A DNA stretch of 64,000 nt from Hydrogenophaga crocea (GCF_011388215.1 NZ_CP049989.1:4196001-4260000); one strand, 5' to 3'. Positions 26,480-42,486 are shown, numbered from the stretch's first letter. Translations and numbers: made by a program. The notes: generated by a model not told the origin, from the sequence alone.

Positions 26480-26853
26480 TGATGGTCGACGACAACGACA
26501 GCGACCTGCTCTACACCCGCGTCACGCTGCAACGCTGCGGCGAACCCTGCGAAGTCCTGGCCTTCGAGCGCGCCCAGGACGCCCTGGACCACCTGGGCCG
26601 GCCCGACCACGGCGTGGCCCTGATCCTGCTCGACATCAACATGCCCGTGATGGACGGCTTTGCCTTCCTCGACGCCTTCGAGGCGCTGCCGCCCGCGCAG
26701 CGCGGCGGGGCCTCGGTGGTCATGCTGTCGTCCTCGTCCGACCCGGCCGACCGCGAGCGCGCCCAGGCCTACCAGAGCGTCACGGGCTACCTCATCAAGC
26801 CGCTCGACCGCGGCGAAGCGGCCGCGCTGCTGCGCCGCACCGCCGGCCATTGA
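26464..26853 (+). CDS. Single-domain response regulator (CheY-like)
   Basis: This 129-residue lone receiver domain has acidic residues Asp9-Asp10, the phospho-acceptor Asp57 (LLLDINMP form LILLDINMP), the signalling Ser in MLSSSS and Lys in YLIKPLD. It has no output domain, so it must act through protein contact. It overlaps the glycosyltransferase gene and lies 196 bases upstream of the giant kinase gene. The kinases at 27050-37345 are its likely phosphodonors. Confidence 0.9.
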   Translation: MSTRVMMVDDNDSDLLYTRVTLQRCGEPCEVLAFERAQDALDHLGRPDHGVALILLDINMPVMDGFAFLDAFEALPPAQRGGASVVMLSSSSDPADRERAQAYQSVTGYLIKPLDRGEAAALLRRTAGH

Positions 26854-27049
26854 GCCCGGGGCGCCGCACGGCGCCTGGCCGGCGTATTTGGGCCGGCTCC
26901 ACCCTTCATTTCTGCGCGGCGCTGCCGAATCAGGCCGGTAGCATCGCGTGTGCTGGCCCCGTCGCGGGCGCTCGCACCGCACCGGTCGCTGCCCGCAGCC
27001 GCCGGACCGTTGAACCCACGCGGGCCCGCGGGCCCGGGAGCCGCAGGAA

Positions 27050-33387
<6,338 letters not shown>

Positions 33388-33391
<4 letters not shown>

Positions 33392-34575
33392 ACGACGCGG
33401 TTCTGCCCGACATCCTCATCGTCGACGACGACCCCGGCATGGTGCAGGCGCTGGCCAAGGTGCTGCGCCCGCTGGGCCGGCTGCGCTTTGCCACCCACGG
33501 CCACGACGCGCTGCGCCGCATCGCCGAAAGCGTGCCCGACCTGGTGCTGCTCGACGCGCAGATGCCCGGACTCTCGGGCTTCGAGGTGCTCGACGCCATC
33601 AAGGCCGATCCGGTGCTCGCGGGCCTGCCCGTGATCATGGTCACCAGCCACGCCGAGGCCGATTTCGAGCAGGCGGGCCTCGACAAGGGCGCGGCCGACT
33701 TCATCGCCAAGCCCATCCACCCCGCGATCGTGCAGGCCCGCGCGCGCACCCAGCTGCGCCTGAAGCAGGCCAACGACCAGCTCAAGCAGATGTCGGCCAT
33801 GGACCGCTTCAAGCTCGCGGTGGCGGTGGAAGACCTGCGCGAAAGCCACGACCGCCTGCAGCGCACCGCCGACCAGCTGCGCCAGGCCAACGAAAGCCTG
33901 GTGCAGTTCGTGCGCATCGCCTCGCACGACCTGCGCGAGCCGCTCAACACCATCGCGCAGTTCGTGGGCCTGATCGACGAAGACCACGGCGCGCTGCTGC
34001 CGCCCGACGCGCACCAGTACATGCGCCTGGTGCTGCGCGCCAGCGAGCGCATGCGCACCCTGCTCGACGACGTGGTGCGCTACGCGCGGCTGCAGGGCGG
34101 GGAGCCCGAGCGCCCGGTCGAGGTGGCGCTGGACCGTGTGCTCGCCGAGCTGCGCGACGCGCTTGCGGCGCGCGTGGCGGCCACCAACGCCGAGCTCACG
34201 ATCGAGCCGCTGCCCGTGGTCATGGGCCACCCCAACCTGCTCGCGCTGCTGTTCCAGAACCTGCTCACCAACGCCATGAAGTTCGTGCCGCGCGAGCGCA
34301 CGCCGCGCGTGCACGTGAGCGCCAGCGCGCGCGAGGGCTGGGCCACGGTGCGCGTGCAGGACAACGGCCTGGGCATCGCGCCCGAGCACCTGGGCCGGCT
34401 GTTCCAGCCCTTCCAGCGCCTGCACCTCAAGAGCGAATACGAGGGCACCGGCCTGGGCCTGGCGCTGGCGCGCCAGATCGCCGAAGCGCATGGCGGCGGC
34501 ATCGTGGCGCAGAGCGAGCCCGGGCAGGGCGCGTGCTTCGTGGTGTCGCTGCCACTGGCCACGCCGGCCACCTGA
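33388..34575 (+). CDS. Receiver-histidine kinase fusion
   Basis: This 395-residue soluble protein has an N-terminal receiver domain with Asp56 (LLDAQMPG), a coiled linker (about 125-170), a HisKA domain with His180 (IASHDLREPLN, the phytochrome/bacteriophytochrome-like subtype) and a C-terminal ATPase domain (NLLTNAMKF, GTGLGLAL). Receiver-first kinases relay signals from another kinase, here probably the 2113-residue hybrid whose gene overlaps its start by 4 bases. Confidence 0.92.
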
Positions 34576-34690
34576 TTGATACCAGAGCAAGGTATGCTGC
34601 CGCGGCGCGAGGCAACGGCATGATCGACACGACGCCATCAGGGGAGCAAGGGCTGCGGCGCCTGACCGCGGCCACGCGGGAGCGCGCGGC

Positions 34691-37345
34691 ATGAGCCCGC
34701 GGGCCGACCGCTGGACGCCGCCGGGCCGCTGGTGGCTTCCCGTGCTGTTCGGCCTGTTCGCCCTGGCGGCGACCGGCGTCAACTACCTCAGCGGTCTGCG
34801 CGACCTCGGCACCCAGGTGGAGCAGGCCGAGTCGCGCCGCCTGTTCGAACGCCTGGTGATGGAGCAGACGCGCATGCGGCTGCAGAACCCCGACACGCCC
34901 CAGCCGCTGGTGCAGCAGGTGATCGACGGCCTGGCGCGTTACCAAGGCCTGGCCGAGGCGATGCTGGTGCGCGCCGACGGCATGGTGATCGCGGCGCTGG
35001 AGCGCAAGGACGCCGGCCGCCCCTTCGAGGCGCTGCTGAACGAGCGGCCCGAGCTGGCCCACCTGCGCGAGTTCGCCCAGGGCCCGGTGAGCGGCCCGAC
35101 CCTGCCGGTGCTGGTGCAGCGGCGCGCCGGCACCGACGAGCTGGTGGGCGTGGTGCCGTACCCCACGGGGTCGCGCCTGTTCACCGTGGTCGACCTCGGC
35201 GTGCCATTGGCCCAGCGCCATGCCCAGCTGCGCCACGAGGTGCTGCGCGAATCGCTGCTCATGCTGGTGGTGGTGGCGGCGCTCGCGGTGCTGCTGCACC
35301 TGCTGTGGTTCCGCCGCGCGCAACGCCTGTCGGCCACGCTCGCGGCGTTCGGCGAAGGCCGGCTCGACCACCGCACCGGCCTGCGCGGACAGGACGAACT
35401 CGGCCAGATCGGCGCCGAGGCCGACCGCATGGCCGAGCGCCTGCAGCAACAGCAGCAGCAACTGCGGCAGCTGCACGCGCTGGTCGACCGCTCGCCCGCG
35501 GTGGTGATCGAATGGGCCAACCGGCCCGGCTGGCCCATGACCTACCTGAGCCGCAACGTGGCCCAGTGGGGCTACGCGCCCGAGGAGCTGCTCAATGGCG
35601 CGATCGACTGGGACGATCTCGTGCATCCCGACGACGTGGCCCAGATGAACGCCGAGATCGCGGCCCACTGGGCCGCCGGGCGCAACGAGTACCGGCAGGA
35701 ATACCGGCTGCGCCGCGCCGACGGCGGCTACGCCTGGATCGACGACCGCACCTCGATCGCGCGCCGCGCCGATGGCGACATCGACAGCATCAGCGGCATC
35801 CTGCTCGACATCACGGCCCAGAAGCAGGCCCAGTTCGCGCTGCGCGAGCAAAGCGAGGTGCAGCGCCTGTTCTACGACCTGCCCTTCATCGGCATGGGCA
35901 TCTCGTCGCCCGGCAGCAAGCAGTGGCTGCAAGTGAACGACCGCCTGTGCGAGATCCTGGGCTACACGCGCGAGCACCTGATCAACACACCGTGGACCGC
36001 CTTCACGCCCCAGCCCGATCTGGACCGCAACCTCGAGCTGCTGCAGGCCATGATGGACGGCAAGACCGACCACTACATGATGCAGAAGCGCTTCGTGCGC
36101 GGCGACGGGCGCCTGGTGCACACGCTGCTGGACGTGCGCGCCGTGCGCGCGGCCGACGGTTCGCTGCAGCGCCTGTTCGCCACCGTGCAGGACATCACCG
36201 AGGCCCTGCAGTCCAGCGAGGCCTTGCGCGAGCAGAAGGCGCTGCTGGAGCAGGCCGAAGGCCTTGCGGGCCTGGGCAGCTGGCAGTACGACGCCGGGCA
36301 GCGCCTGGTGCTGTGGTCGAACCAGATGTTCCGCAACATCGGGCGCGACCCCGCGCTCGGGCCGCCGGCCACGCTCCCGGACTACCTGGACTGCCTGCAC
36401 CCGGGCGACCGCGAGCGCATCGCCGACTTCATGCGCTCGGCCGGCAGCGGTGGCGGCGTGATGCACACCGAATTCCGCCGCCACCCCGACCTCGGTCCCG
36501 AGCGCTGGTTCCGCGCCAGCCTCGAACACCACCGCACGCCCGAGGGCGGCTCGCGCTACTCGGGCACCTTGCTCGACATCACGGCACTCAAGCGCGCGCA
36601 GATCGCGCTGCAGCAGACCAATGCCGAGCTCGAGCGCCGCGTGGCCGAACGCACCGAGCAGCTCAGCGTGGCCAACCGCGAACTCGAGGCCTTCACCTAC
36701 ACCGTGTCGCACGACCTGAAGGCGCCGCTGCGCGGCATCGACGGCTACAGCCAGTTGCTCGAAGAGGAGTACGGCCCCACACTCGACGACGACGCGCGCG
36801 GTTTCATCGTCCGCATCCGGCGGGGGGTGGGCCAGATGAGCGCGCTCATCAACGACCTGCTGGCCTATTCGCGCATGGAACGCCGCACGCTCGATCCGCA
36901 GACCATGAACCTGCACGCCACGGTGGCGCGTGTGCTCGACGAGTTCGGCGCCGACCTCGAACGCAGTGGCGCGCGCGTGGCGGTGAACGTGCCCGAGATC
37001 TCGCTCATGACCGACCGCGAAGGCCTGGCCGTGGTGCTGCGCAACCTCGTGGGCAATGCGCTCAAGTTCGCGCAGCCGGGCCAGCCGCCGCAGGTCGAGG
37101 TGGGTGCGCGGCGCGAAGGCGATCGCCACCTGGTGTGGGTGCGTGACCAGGGCGTGGGCTTCGACATGAAGTACCACGACCGCATCTTCGGCATCTTCCA
37201 GCGCCTGCAGCGCGCCGAGGACTACCCCGGCACCGGCGTGGGCCTGGCGCTGGTGGCCAAGGCCATGCAGCGCATGGGCGGCCGTGTGTGGGCCGAGAGC
37301 GAGCCCGGCCAGGGCGCCACGTTTTTCCTGGAGTTCCCGTCATGA
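34691..37345 (+). CDS. Membrane sensor histidine kinase with HAMP and three PAS domains
   Basis: This 884-residue protein has helix 1 at about 14-31, a periplasmic region of about 150 residues, helix 2 at about 192-212, a HAMP linker (about 213-262) and a Gln-rich coiled coil. PAS/PAC domains follow near 275, 395 and 520. The HisKA domain has His674 (TVSHDLKAPLRG) and the ATPase domain has NLVGNALKF and GTGVGLALV. The kinase core resembles those of phytochrome-type kinases that pair with small receivers. The downstream receiver gene overlaps its stop (ATGA) and is its probable partner. Confidence 0.92.
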   Translation: MSPRADRWTPPGRWWLPVLFGLFALAATGVNYLSGLRDLGTQVEQAESRRLFERLVMEQTRMRLQNPDTPQPLVQQVIDGLARYQGLAEAMLVRADGMVIAALERKDAGRPFEALLNERPELAHLREFAQGPVSGPTLPVLVQRRAGTDELVGVVPYPTGSRLFTVVDLGVPLAQRHAQLRHEVLRESLLMLVVVAALAVLLHLLWFRRAQRLSATLAAFGEGRLDHRTGLRGQDELGQIGAEADRMAERLQQQQQQLRQLHALVDRSPAVVIEWANRPGWPMTYLSRNVAQWGYAPEELLNGAIDWDDLVHPDDVAQMNAEIAAHWAAGRNEYRQEYRLRRADGGYAWIDDRTSIARRADGDIDSISGILLDITAQKQAQFALREQSEVQRLFYDLPFIGMGISSPGSKQWLQVNDRLCEILGYTREHLINTPWTAFTPQPDLDRNLELLQAMMDGKTDHYMMQKRFVRGDGRLVHTLLDVRAVRAADGSLQRLFATVQDITEALQSSEALREQKALLEQAEGLAGLGSWQYDAGQRLVLWSNQMFRNIGRDPALGPPATLPDYLDCLHPGDRERIADFMRSAGSGGGVMHTEFRRHPDLGPERWFRASLEHHRTPEGGSRYSGTLLDITALKRAQIALQQTNAELERRVAERTEQLSVANRELEAFTYTVSHDLKAPLRGIDGYSQLLEEEYGPTLDDDARGFIVRIRRGVGQMSALINDLLAYSRMERRTLDPQTMNLHATVARVLDEFGADLERSGARVAVNVPEISLMTDREGLAVVLRNLVGNALKFAQPGQPPQVEVGARREGDRHLVWVRDQGVGFDMKYHDRIFGIFQRLQRAEDYPGTGVGLALVAKAMQRMGGRVWAESEPGQGATFFLEFPS

Positions 37346-37776
37346 GCTCACGACAGGTGCCGCTGCGGCCCATCCTGCTGGTCGAGGACAACCCGATGGA
37401 CCTCGACCTCACGCTGCGTGCGTTCAGCAAGCGCAACTTCTCCAACGAGATCATCGTCGCGCGCGACGGCGAAGAGGCGCTGGCCTGGCTGCCGCGCTGG
37501 GCCGCGGGCGAGCCCATGCCGGCCGTGGTGCTGCTCGACATCAACCTGCCGCGCGCGAGCGGCCTGGAGGTGCTCAAGGCCTTTCGCGAGCACCCGCAGG
37601 CGCGGCACGTGCCGGTGGTGGTGCTCACGTCCTCGCGCGACGACCGCGACCTCAAGGCCGCGTACGACCTGGGCGTGAACTCTTACATCGAGAAGCCGGT
37701 CAGCTTCAACAAGTTCATCGAGGTCGCCGGGCACATCGAGTTGTACTGGTGCGTCTTCAACGAACGCCCTTACTGA
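37342..37776 (+). CDS. Single-domain response regulator (Rcp1-like)
   Basis: This 144-residue receiver has Glu15-Asp16, phospho-acceptor Asp66 (VLLDINLP), Thr/Ser in VLTSSRDD and Lys in YIEKPV. The long beta2-alpha2 region and the C-terminal extension ending ELYWCVFNERPY are typical of receivers paired with phytochrome-type kinases. It overlaps the kinase stop by 4 bases, so the two are made together. Confidence 0.9.
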   Translation: MSSRQVPLRPILLVEDNPMDLDLTLRAFSKRNFSNEIIVARDGEEALAWLPRWAAGEPMPAVVLLDINLPRASGLEVLKAFREHPQARHVPVVVLTSSRDDRDLKAAYDLGVNSYIEKPVSFNKFIEVAGHIELYWCVFNERPY

Positions 37777-37794
37777 CCGCCACAGGAGTCGCCC

Positions 37795-38229
37795 ATGCAC
37801 AAGGTCCTGATCCCCATCGATGGTTCGCCCGAGGCGCTCGCGGCAGTGCACCACGTGCTGCAGCTGGTGGGCCAGGGCCTGCGGCTGCGTTGCGTGCTGG
37901 CCAATGTGCAGGAAAGCGCTTCACTCTACGAGGTGGTGACCGCGCCCGACCCGGCCGTGCTGCAGCGCGTGGCCGACGGCGCGGGGCGCGACCTGCTCAA
38001 GCCCGCGCAGCAGCTGCTGGCCGCGGCGGGCGTGGCCTTCGAGCAGGAGGTGGTGCAGACCGGTGAGGTCGCGCAGGCCCTGCTCGACGTGGCCGAGCGC
38101 CACGGCGTGCACGCGATCGTGATGGGCGCGGGCGCCAGCGGCCTGGGCGATCGGGTGCTCGGCTCGGTCTCGCTCGACCTGGTGCGCGCGGCGCCGGTGC
38201 CCATCACGGTGGTGCGGGCCCGGGGCTGA
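37795..38229 (+). CDS. Universal stress protein (UspA family)
   Basis: This 144-residue single Usp domain has the N-terminal VLIPIDGSPEA and the ATP-binding motif G-x2-G-x9-G-S in GAGASGLGDRVLGSVS, so it probably binds ATP. It follows the receiver gene by 18 bases and may share its transcript. It is the last plus-strand gene before the convergent five-gene operon. Confidence 0.9.
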   Translation: MHKVLIPIDGSPEALAAVHHVLQLVGQGLRLRCVLANVQESASLYEVVTAPDPAVLQRVADGAGRDLLKPAQQLLAAAGVAFEQEVVQTGEVAQALLDVAERHGVHAIVMGAGASGLGDRVLGSVSLDLVRAAPVPITVVRARG

Positions 38230-38251
38230 GGCGCGGGCCACGGCACGCGCT

Positions 38252-38902
38252 TCAGCGCGCGCTGACCAGCTTGGCCTGCAGGGCCTTGATCTCGTCGCGG
38301 CGGCCCGCGTCGGCCAGCGGGCGGCCGGGGCGCGCCGGGGCGGCCAGCGCGCGGTCCAGGTAGACCTTGGCCTGGTCGGCGCGGCCGGTGTCGGCGAGCA
38401 GTTCGGCGTAGAAGAAGTTGGGGTCGATGCCGTTGGGGTTGATCGCCAGCGCCTGCTTGAACAGCGCCTCGGCCTTGGCCTTGTCGCCGAAGCCGATGGG
38501 CCAGCCCGGCACCTTGTGGTACAGCACACCCAGGCTCGCGTAGGCCGAGCCGTCGAGCGCCTTGCCGTCGATCTCGATCGCCTTCTCGTACAGCGCCTTG
38601 GCCTGCTTCACGAGCGAGAGCGCGCCCATGCCGCCGCGTTCGGCGGCCCAGGAGCTCACGATGATGCCTTCCCACACCAGCGGCTCGCTGCGGTCGGCGA
38701 AGGCCTGGCTGGTTTCGCGGGCCTTGGCGCTCAGGGACTCGAAGCGCTTCTCACGCTCCTTGGGCGGCGCCTGGTAGCGGATGGTTTCCCAGTCGTGCTG
38801 CAGCGTGGACACGGCGTCGTCGACCGGGGCGGCATGGGCGGCGAACAGCGGCAGCGCCAGGGCGCAGGCCAGCAGCGGGGCAAAAAAGGTGTGGCGTTTC
38901 AT
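38252..38902 (-). CDS. Secreted TPR-like protein
   Basis: This 216-residue protein has a signal peptide (cleavage after AHA near residue 27) and helical repeats. Two segments, KALYEKAIEIDGKALDGSAYASLGVLY and EALFKQALAINPNGIDPNFFYAELLADTG, read as tetratricopeptide repeats, so it probably binds a protein in the periplasm. It is the last gene of the five-gene minus-strand operon and overlaps the SDR stop by ATGA. Its role in the operon is unknown. Confidence 0.75.
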   Translation of the reverse strand: MKRHTFFAPLLACALALPLFAAHAAPVDDAVSTLQHDWETIRYQAPPKEREKRFESLSAKARETSQAFADRSEPLVWEGIIVSSWAAERGGMGALSLVKQAKALYEKAIEIDGKALDGSAYASLGVLYHKVPGWPIGFGDKAKAEALFKQALAINPNGIDPNFFYAELLADTGRADQAKVYLDRALAAPARPGRPLADAGRRDEIKALQAKLVSAR

Positions 38903-39690
38903 GAGGAGCTTCCTTCGGAGGGCAGGGACAGGAGCGCGTCGCGGTGCTTGCGGAAACCCGCGTCCATGAGCGGGCCCAGCACGCCGTTCAGGCGCACCGC
39001 GAGGCGTTCGGGAAAACCGATGTGGCGTTCGGCGGCGCCGCTGCGCAGCAGCTCGATCAGCGCCTGGGCCACCACCTCGGGCGGGTCGCTGTGCGTCTGC
39101 GTGGCCCGGTTGAAGGCCTCGCTGCGCGCGCTGTTGAACGCGGTGCGTGTGGCCCGGGGCGCCAGCCACTGCACGCCCACGGCGCTGCCGGCGAGTTCGC
39201 GCCGCAGCGCTTCGGCCAGCCGGTGCAGGCCGGCCTTGCTGGCGCCGTACACCGCCGAACCCGGCACGCCGATGCGCCCGAGCGCCGAGCCCACGAACAC
39301 GATGCGGGCCTGGGGCATCTGGCGCAGGTGCGGCAGCAGGGCCCGGGTGAGCGCGATCGGCGACCACAGGTTGAGCTGCAGCACGCGCGCGACCTCGGCC
39401 GGGTCGAGCTCGTCGAAGGCGCCGAAGGCGGGCACGCCCGCGGCATGCACCAGGGTGTCGGCGCCCCAGGCGGTGGCCGAACGCGCCACGCGGTCGATGT
39501 CTTCGGGCCGCGACAGGTCGCCCTGCACCCAGACCTGCGGCTGGTCGGCCGCGTCGGCCGCGGTGAAGTCGGCGGGCGATCGCGACACACCCATGGTGGC
39601 GGCGCCGCTGCGGCGCAGCGCGCGCAGCATGGCGCGGCCGATGCCGCCGGTGGCGCCGGTGAGCAGCACCCGCGAGCCGGCCGGCATCAT
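38899..39690 (-). CDS. Short-chain dehydrogenase/reductase
   Basis: This 263-residue classical SDR has TGATGGIG for NAD(P) binding, a Ser in FVGSALG, catalytic Tyr and Lys in YGASK and the NLWSP segment in place of the usual Asn motif. The C-terminal extension of about 60 residues (SDPPEVVAQALIELL, HIGFPERLAVRLNG) is like that of SDRs found with lipid or polyketide-type pathways. The start at 39690 overlaps the upstream stop by 4 bases. It probably reduces a keto or acyl intermediate made by this operon. Confidence 0.88.
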   Translation of the reverse strand: MMPAGSRVLLTGATGGIGRAMLRALRRSGAATMGVSRSPADFTAADAADQPQVWVQGDLSRPEDIDRVARSATAWGADTLVHAAGVPAFGAFDELDPAEVARVLQLNLWSPIALTRALLPHLRQMPQARIVFVGSALGRIGVPGSAVYGASKAGLHRLAEALRRELAGSAVGVQWLAPRATRTAFNSARSEAFNRATQTHSDPPEVVAQALIELLRSGAAERHIGFPERLAVRLNGVLGPLMDAGFRKHRDALLSLPSEGSSS

Positions 39691-40373
39691 GCGGCCGCCT
39701 CGGCGGGGGCGCCGGCCTGCGCCTGGGGCAGCGGCAGGCTGGCGAACACGTTGGCGTAGAGCCCGTAGAACATGCGCGCGGCGTGCACGATGGCCTGCTG
39801 GTCCTTGGGGTCGGCGATCTGGTCCATCAGCAGCGCGAAGTGCGCGGTGTGCTCCTGGTCGAGCGTGCCGTGCGAGCGCAGGTAGGAGAAGCCGCTGTCG
39901 GGCAGGTTCAGCGGGCGCTGGATGGCGTCGGCCGCGAGCAGCGCGAGCGAGACGCTGGTGCCTTCGAGCACATGCACCATGCCGAAGAAGCCCAGCGGGT
40001 TGCCGCGCTGCACGGTGTCGTAGGCGTAGGCCACCATGAGTTCGGTGGCGGCCGACGGCCGGCCGTGGCGCACGGCCTCGGCGTCGCCGCCGCAGGCCGC
40101 GATGTCGTTGAGGATCCACTCGTCGTGGCCGGCCTCTTCCTCGATGTACTCGTCGAGCGCCGCGTCGAGCCAGCGGTGGTGCTCGGGCAGTGCGGCCTTC
40201 ATGGCCTTGAGCAGGGGCACCGTGTGCCGCACGTGGTGGTAGGCCTCGCGCAGGAAGGCGAGGTAGCTCGGGACCGACACCTGGCCGCGCAGGGCGCCCT
40301 GGATGATCGGTGTCTGGAGCAGGCGCTGGCGCGCCGATTCGGTGTCGGAGACGAGGGTGGTGTGAAAGCTCAT
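39687..40373 (-). CDS. Haem-oxygenase-fold (TenA/PqqC-like) putative diiron enzyme
   Basis: This 228-residue all-helical protein has possible metal ligands at His47 or His50 (HHVRH), Glu80 and His83 (EEEAGHDEW), Glu137 (HVLEGTS) and His168, Asp172 and His175 (HGTLDQEH). This resembles haem-oxygenase-like diiron oxidases such as the UndA family, which act on fatty acids or amino acids. It lies between an AMP-ligase and an SDR, so an activated acid could be its substrate or product. The start at 40373 lies 26 bases after the ligase stop. Simple TenA activity cannot be excluded. Confidence 0.7.
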   Translation of the reverse strand: MSFHTTLVSDTESARQRLLQTPIIQGALRGQVSVPSYLAFLREAYHHVRHTVPLLKAMKAALPEHHRWLDAALDEYIEEEAGHDEWILNDIAACGGDAEAVRHGRPSAATELMVAYAYDTVQRGNPLGFFGMVHVLEGTSVSLALLAADAIQRPLNLPDSGFSYLRSHGTLDQEHTAHFALLMDQIADPKDQQAIVHAARMFYGLYANVFASLPLPQAQAGAPAEAAA

Positions 40374-40399
40374 GGCGGGTCTCGGGTTCGGGTTCGGAT

Positions 40400-41866
40400 T
40401 CAGGGGGCGGTGGCGGTGGCGGCGCCGCCGTCGGTGACGGGAGGCATCAGGTCCGGGCCGTAGCGCGCCTGCACGCGCTCGCGCACCGGGCGGCCGTTGG
40501 GGGTGAAGAGGCCGCTGGCGAGATCGCTGGCGAGCTCGCCGACGGTCCAGGCGCCGATGCGCGCGTAGTCGGGCAGCCGGGCGTTGGCGCGCTCGACCGC
40601 GCTGGCAATCGCGGCCGCGGGCAGGCTGCCTGCCAGCGGCGTGGGCCAGATCACCGCGCTCAGGTGCACGCGGCCCTCGCCCATCACCACCGCCTGCGCG
40701 ATCGCGGCTTCGCCGGCCAGCGTGGTCTCGACCCATTCGGGCGACACGTTGCGGCCGTAGGCGGTGATGAGCACGTTCTTGCGCCGGCCTTCGATGAACA
40801 GGAAGCCGTCGTCGTCGATGCGGCCCAGGTCGCCGCTGGGCCACCAGTCGGGGACCGGCGCGGTGTCACCCAGGTAGCCCAGGTGCAGGCTGCCGCGCAC
40901 CTCGATCTCGCCCGAGGGCGAGATGCGCAGCTGCGCGTGCGGCAGGGCGCGGCCCGCGCTGCCGGCGCGCTCGGCCCCGGGCAGGTTCAGCGTCTGCACC
41001 GACGCGCCTTCGGACAGCCCATAGCCTTCGAACGCCGGCACGCCCAGCGCCTTCGCCTGGGCCAGCAGCGGCGCGCCCACGGCGGCGCCGCCCACGGCCA
41101 CGAAGCGCAGGCCCGGGTGGGCGCGCTGGCCGGTCTGCGCCAGCCAGCCGCACCAGGCGCGCAGCATCTGCGGCAGCAGGATGACGCTCTGGACATCGAG
41201 CACGCGCAGGGCGCGGTCGAAGGTGGCGGGGTCGAAGCGCGACGAGCCGCTGAGGCCGACCCGGGCCGTGGGCAGGCTCACCAGCGTGGCGCCCTGTCGG
41301 CGCGCCGCCATCGAGCCGGCGACGTTTTCGAGCAGCACCGCGTAGGGCAGCACGCTCAGGTGGCGCTCGATGCCCAGCGGCCCCAGCGCCTGCACCAGGC
41401 CGTTGGCAATGGCGTCGAGCGCCTCGCGGCCCAGGCACACGCCCTTGGGCTGGCCGGTGGTGCCCGAGGTGAAGGTGATCTTGACGGTACCGGCCGGCAT
41501 GGCGCGCGGCGTGGCCGGACGGTGCGCCATGCTCAGGGTCTCGCCCGCGACCTGCAGCGGGGCCCATGGCCACTGGGGCCACTGGGCGGCGAGCAGGGGG
41601 CTGGCGATGAGGGTGTCCACGCCGGCGGCGTCGAGCGCGTGCAAGGCCTGCTGGCTGGTGAAGAAGGGCGGCAGCGGCACATGCACCAGGCCGGCGTCGA
41701 GTGCGGCCTCGTCGAGCACCACGAAGGCCGGGCCGTTGTCGAGCAGGGTGGCGACCACGCGGGCGCCCGTGGTCGCCAGCGCCTGGCGCGCGCCCCAGAC
41801 CTCGGCCTGCCAGCCGGCGGCGTCCCAGGTCTGGTGTTCACCCTGGATCAGGGGGGCGGGCGTCAT
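40400..41866 (-). CDS. AMP-dependent synthetase/ligase (acyl-activating enzyme)
   Basis: This 488-residue ANL-superfamily enzyme has the phosphate loop ITFTSGTTGQPKG, the EGYGLSEG aromatic/adenine motif, SGDLGRIDDDGFLFIEGR and the late Gly-Arg-Asn region. The usual C-terminal catalytic Lys area is shortened to FTPNGRPVRERV, with Arg where a Lys is expected. It should adenylate a carboxylic acid; thioester formation is less sure. It is short for the family, in part because the N-terminal domain is compact. It is coupled by ATGA to the upstream gene. Confidence 0.85.
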   Translation of the reverse strand: MTPAPLIQGEHQTWDAAGWQAEVWGARQALATTGARVVATLLDNGPAFVVLDEAALDAGLVHVPLPPFFTSQQALHALDAAGVDTLIASPLLAAQWPQWPWAPLQVAGETLSMAHRPATPRAMPAGTVKITFTSGTTGQPKGVCLGREALDAIANGLVQALGPLGIERHLSVLPYAVLLENVAGSMAARRQGATLVSLPTARVGLSGSSRFDPATFDRALRVLDVQSVILLPQMLRAWCGWLAQTGQRAHPGLRFVAVGGAAVGAPLLAQAKALGVPAFEGYGLSEGASVQTLNLPGAERAGSAGRALPHAQLRISPSGEIEVRGSLHLGYLGDTAPVPDWWPSGDLGRIDDDGFLFIEGRRKNVLITAYGRNVSPEWVETTLAGEAAIAQAVVMGEGRVHLSAVIWPTPLAGSLPAAAIASAVERANARLPDYARIGAWTVGELASDLASGLFTPNGRPVRERVQARYGPDLMPPVTDGGAATATAP

Positions 41867-42486
41867 GCGCGGCTCCGGCGTTGCATGGCCTGCAGCGCGA
41901 GCTGCAGCTGCCCGGCGTGCACCAGCGGGCGGTGGTCGTAGTAGCTGCCCCAGTCGGCCGCCTGCTCGCCCAGCCGTTCGGGGTCGGCCACGCCCAGGGC
42001 CAGCGGCGCCACGCCCAGTCTTACGAAGAGCTGGCGCAGCTCCTGCGTCAGGGTGCTGACGATCCAGTCGAAGCCTTCGCGCGCCAGCAGCATGGCCATC
42101 AGACCCACCAGTCGCCGGCCTTCGCCGGGCTGGATGGAGGCCAGGTGGCCCACCTCGGCGATGCGTGCGCGCGAGACCGGCGCGCCCGAGGCCATCTGCA
42201 GGTGGTGTTCGATGGGGTGTTCCAGGTAGCGTTCGAGGAACAGCGGCCCGCCGTCGGCGGCGCGGTAGCCGGCGGCGGCCACGAGCCGGTCCTGCGCGTC
42301 GCGCAGGGCAACGAGCACCGGCGCGAAGCCGCGCACCCGCGCGCCGAAGCGCTCCTGGAAGACCCCGTGGATGAAGGCCTCGACCTCGGCGCGGCGGGGG
42401 TCGTCGCGCAGCACCTCGCACAGGCGCGGGCCGTGGGCGGTGGGGCGGGGTGGGGCGGCGCAGGGCAGCGCGGCATGCGGTGGCAT
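41863..42486 (-). CDS. Thermostable hemolysin family protein (GNAT-like fold)
   Basis: This 207-residue protein matches the thermostable hemolysin family: VEAFIHGVFQERFGARV, FAPVLVALRD, AAGYRAADGGPLFLERYLE, ARIAEVGHLAS and WGSYYDHRPLVHAGQL. The fold resembles GNAT acyltransferases, so an acyl-transfer role is more likely than haemolysis despite the name. The ATG at 42486 follows AGGAGA; an upstream in-frame Met lacks a site. It is the first gene of the five-gene operon and overlaps the ligase start by ATGA. Confidence 0.8.
   Translation of the reverse strand: MPPHAALPCAAPPRPTAHGPRLCEVLRDDPRRAEVEAFIHGVFQERFGARVRGFAPVLVALRDAQDRLVAAAGYRAADGGPLFLERYLEHPIEHHLQMASGAPVSRARIAEVGHLASIQPGEGRRLVGLMAMLLAREGFDWIVSTLTQELRQLFVRLGVAPLALGVADPERLGEQAADWGSYYDHRPLVHAGQLQLALQAMQRRSRA

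Noticed and set aside
26863..26880. GGCGCCG-CA-CGGCGCC hairpin after the first receiver gene
   Set aside because: The 2-base loop is too tight and there is no T tract; simple GC palindromes like this are frequent in this genome.
34574..34600. TTGATA...TATGCT promoter-like pair upstream of the 884-residue kinase
   Set aside because: The spacing is 11 bases instead of about 17; the ATACC/GGTAT inverted repeat there is only 5 bp.
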